Assembly (NCBI GenBank): GCA_002793835.1
Contig: PFDW01000023.1
Coordinates: forward strand, 1-5,441
Length of the DNA: 5,441 nt
Source: Candidatus Portnoybacteria bacterium CG10_big_fil_rev_8_21_14_0_10_36_7
GTDB taxonomy: Bacteria > Patescibacteriota > Minisyncoccia > Portnoybacterales > PFDW01
Reading direction: 5' to 3'
How positions within the stretch are numbered: position 1 is the stretch's first letter; each line of letters starts with the position of its first letter. A program made the translations under genes and the position numbers. This document shows positions 5,139-5,441 of the stretch, piece after piece. Below the pieces are notes generated by a model. It made no database searches and was not told the DNA's origin. It worked only from the letters and a program-made list of their open reading frames with translations.

Positions 5139-5338
5139 GCGTTGGGTTCTTTATTAATTGTACTTTGATAAATACCAAAGGAGGGTAAATATTTTTTAGG
5201 AGGCGTCGTTACCTGAGGCGACGTTAATTAAGACGGAGAGGCAGTCGATTATTCGGCTGACTTTACAAAAAAACAGCGGGCTTTAATAACTAAAAAAATC
5301 GTAATTATTTTTTTGAGATTTGCAAAGCCCGTTTTTTT
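5139..5338 (+). ncRNA. Candidate structured small RNA of about 200 nt
   Basis: No open frame is seen, but there is a run of hairpins between a TATAAT box and a strong terminator: 5163-5167/5176-5180 (CTTTG/CAAAG), 5204-5208/5219-5223 (CGTCG/CGACG) and 5242-5247/5254-5259 (CAGTCG/CGGCTG, one G-U). Purine-rich linkers separate them: AAAGGAGGG (5178-5186), TAGGAGG (5198-5204) and CGGAGAGG (5234-5241). Hairpins alternating with GGA-bearing single strands recall CsrB/RsmZ sponge RNAs, and the GGAGG repeats could also pair with the 16S 3' end. Both are guesses. I do not find the signatures of RNase P RNA, tmRNA, SRP RNA, a T-box or a riboswitch I know. The 5' end is uncertain. Confidence 0.4.
5277..5338 (+). 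terminator. Strong Rho-independent terminator with nested hairpin
   Basis: CGGGCTTT (5277-5284) pairs perfectly with AAAGCCCG (5324-5331), followed by seven T (5332-5338). The 39-base loop contains a second perfect hairpin, 5292-5299 with 5307-5314 (A7T / AT7). Seven A at 5267-5273 give a U tract on the other strand too, so it may act in both directions. It ends 24 bases before the tRNA. Confidence 0.8.
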
Positions 5339-5362
5339 ATTACAATATATTTGTATGGTCTT

Positions 5363-5436
5363 GGGCCTATAGTTTAATGGTAGAATGACTCGTTTGCAAT
5401 GAGTAGATGGCAGTTCGATTCTGCCTAGGTCCACCA
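5363..5436 (+). tRNA. tRNA-Ala (anticodon TGC)
   Basis: This is a 74-base cloverleaf: acceptor 5363-5369/5426-5432 with seven pairs; D stem GTTT/GAAT with a GG-containing loop; anticodon stem ACTCG/TGAGT around loop TTTGCAA with anticodon TGC (reads GCA); a four-base variable loop; a perfect five-pair T stem with loop TTCGATT; discriminator A; and an encoded CCA (5434-5436). The third acceptor pair is G3-U70, the hallmark recognised by alanyl-tRNA synthetase, which confirms the identity given by the anticodon. The D stem is weak, with G-U pairs at both ends. A terminator just upstream separates it from preceding transcription. Confidence 0.95.
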
Positions 5437-5441
5437 AAGTT

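Noticed and set aside
5198..5259. A T-box, PyrR-binding or glycine-type leader suggested by GGAGAGGC and nearby hairpins
   Set aside because: The required conserved bulges and flanking stems are missing, and the following terminator leads to a tRNA, not to a regulated protein gene.
5249..5437. A 62-codon open frame on the minus strand starting MVDLGRIELPS
   Set aside because: It is the antisense of the tRNA and the terminator; this peptide type is a well-known spurious product of tRNA reverse strands.

Overview
The window is a strongly AT-rich bacterial chromosome segment. It has short intergenic gaps, overlapping small operons, few Shine-Dalgarno sequences and a tRNA that encodes its own CCA. 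With a bare MscS-type transmembrane-helix protein and a much-reduced PriA-like protein, this points to a candidate-phyla-radiation (Patescibacteria) genome, perhaps Parcubacteria-like. That placement is an inference from gene style; no rRNA or other marker is present. The standard genetic code fits all intact genes.

Layout. Positions 1-358 hold no intact gene. Positions 52-256 are a GC-rich palindromic element with two outer hairpins and a central four-way junction. Positions 359-692 are a decayed small membrane-protein gene with a lost start codon, one frameshift and two in-frame stops. Positions 900-1574 (+) encode a 224-aa MscS-type transmembrane-helix protein, with a promoter whose -35 region touches a perfect DnaA box, and with the one convincing Shine-Dalgarno sequence in the window. 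A bidirectional terminator at 1593-1617 separates it from a convergent two-gene operon on the minus strand: a YjdF-like (DUF2238) membrane protein (4018-3419), then a PriA-related protein (3432-1633) whose start overlaps its neighbour by 14 bases.

The YjdF-like gene is divergent from a WecG/TagA/CpsF glycosyltransferase (4058-4777, +). Their start codons are 39 bases apart, and each lies where transcription from a TATAAT box should begin, so both mRNAs are probably leaderless. A possible 43-aa membrane peptide follows at 4787-4918. The remaining 3' region has a second perfect DnaA box (4960-4968), a candidate structured RNA (about 5139-5338) ending in a strong terminator, and tRNA-Ala(TGC) at 5363-5436.

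How the genes fit together. No single pathway links them. The glycosyltransferase belongs to cell-envelope polymer synthesis, and the MscS-helix and YjdF-like proteins are membrane proteins. The PriA relative is the most unusual: it keeps the DNA-binding N-terminus, all eight zinc cysteines and the C-terminal domain, but has lost Walker A, the DEEH box and the arginines of motif VI. It probably works as a structural DNA- or primosome-binding factor, not as a helicase.
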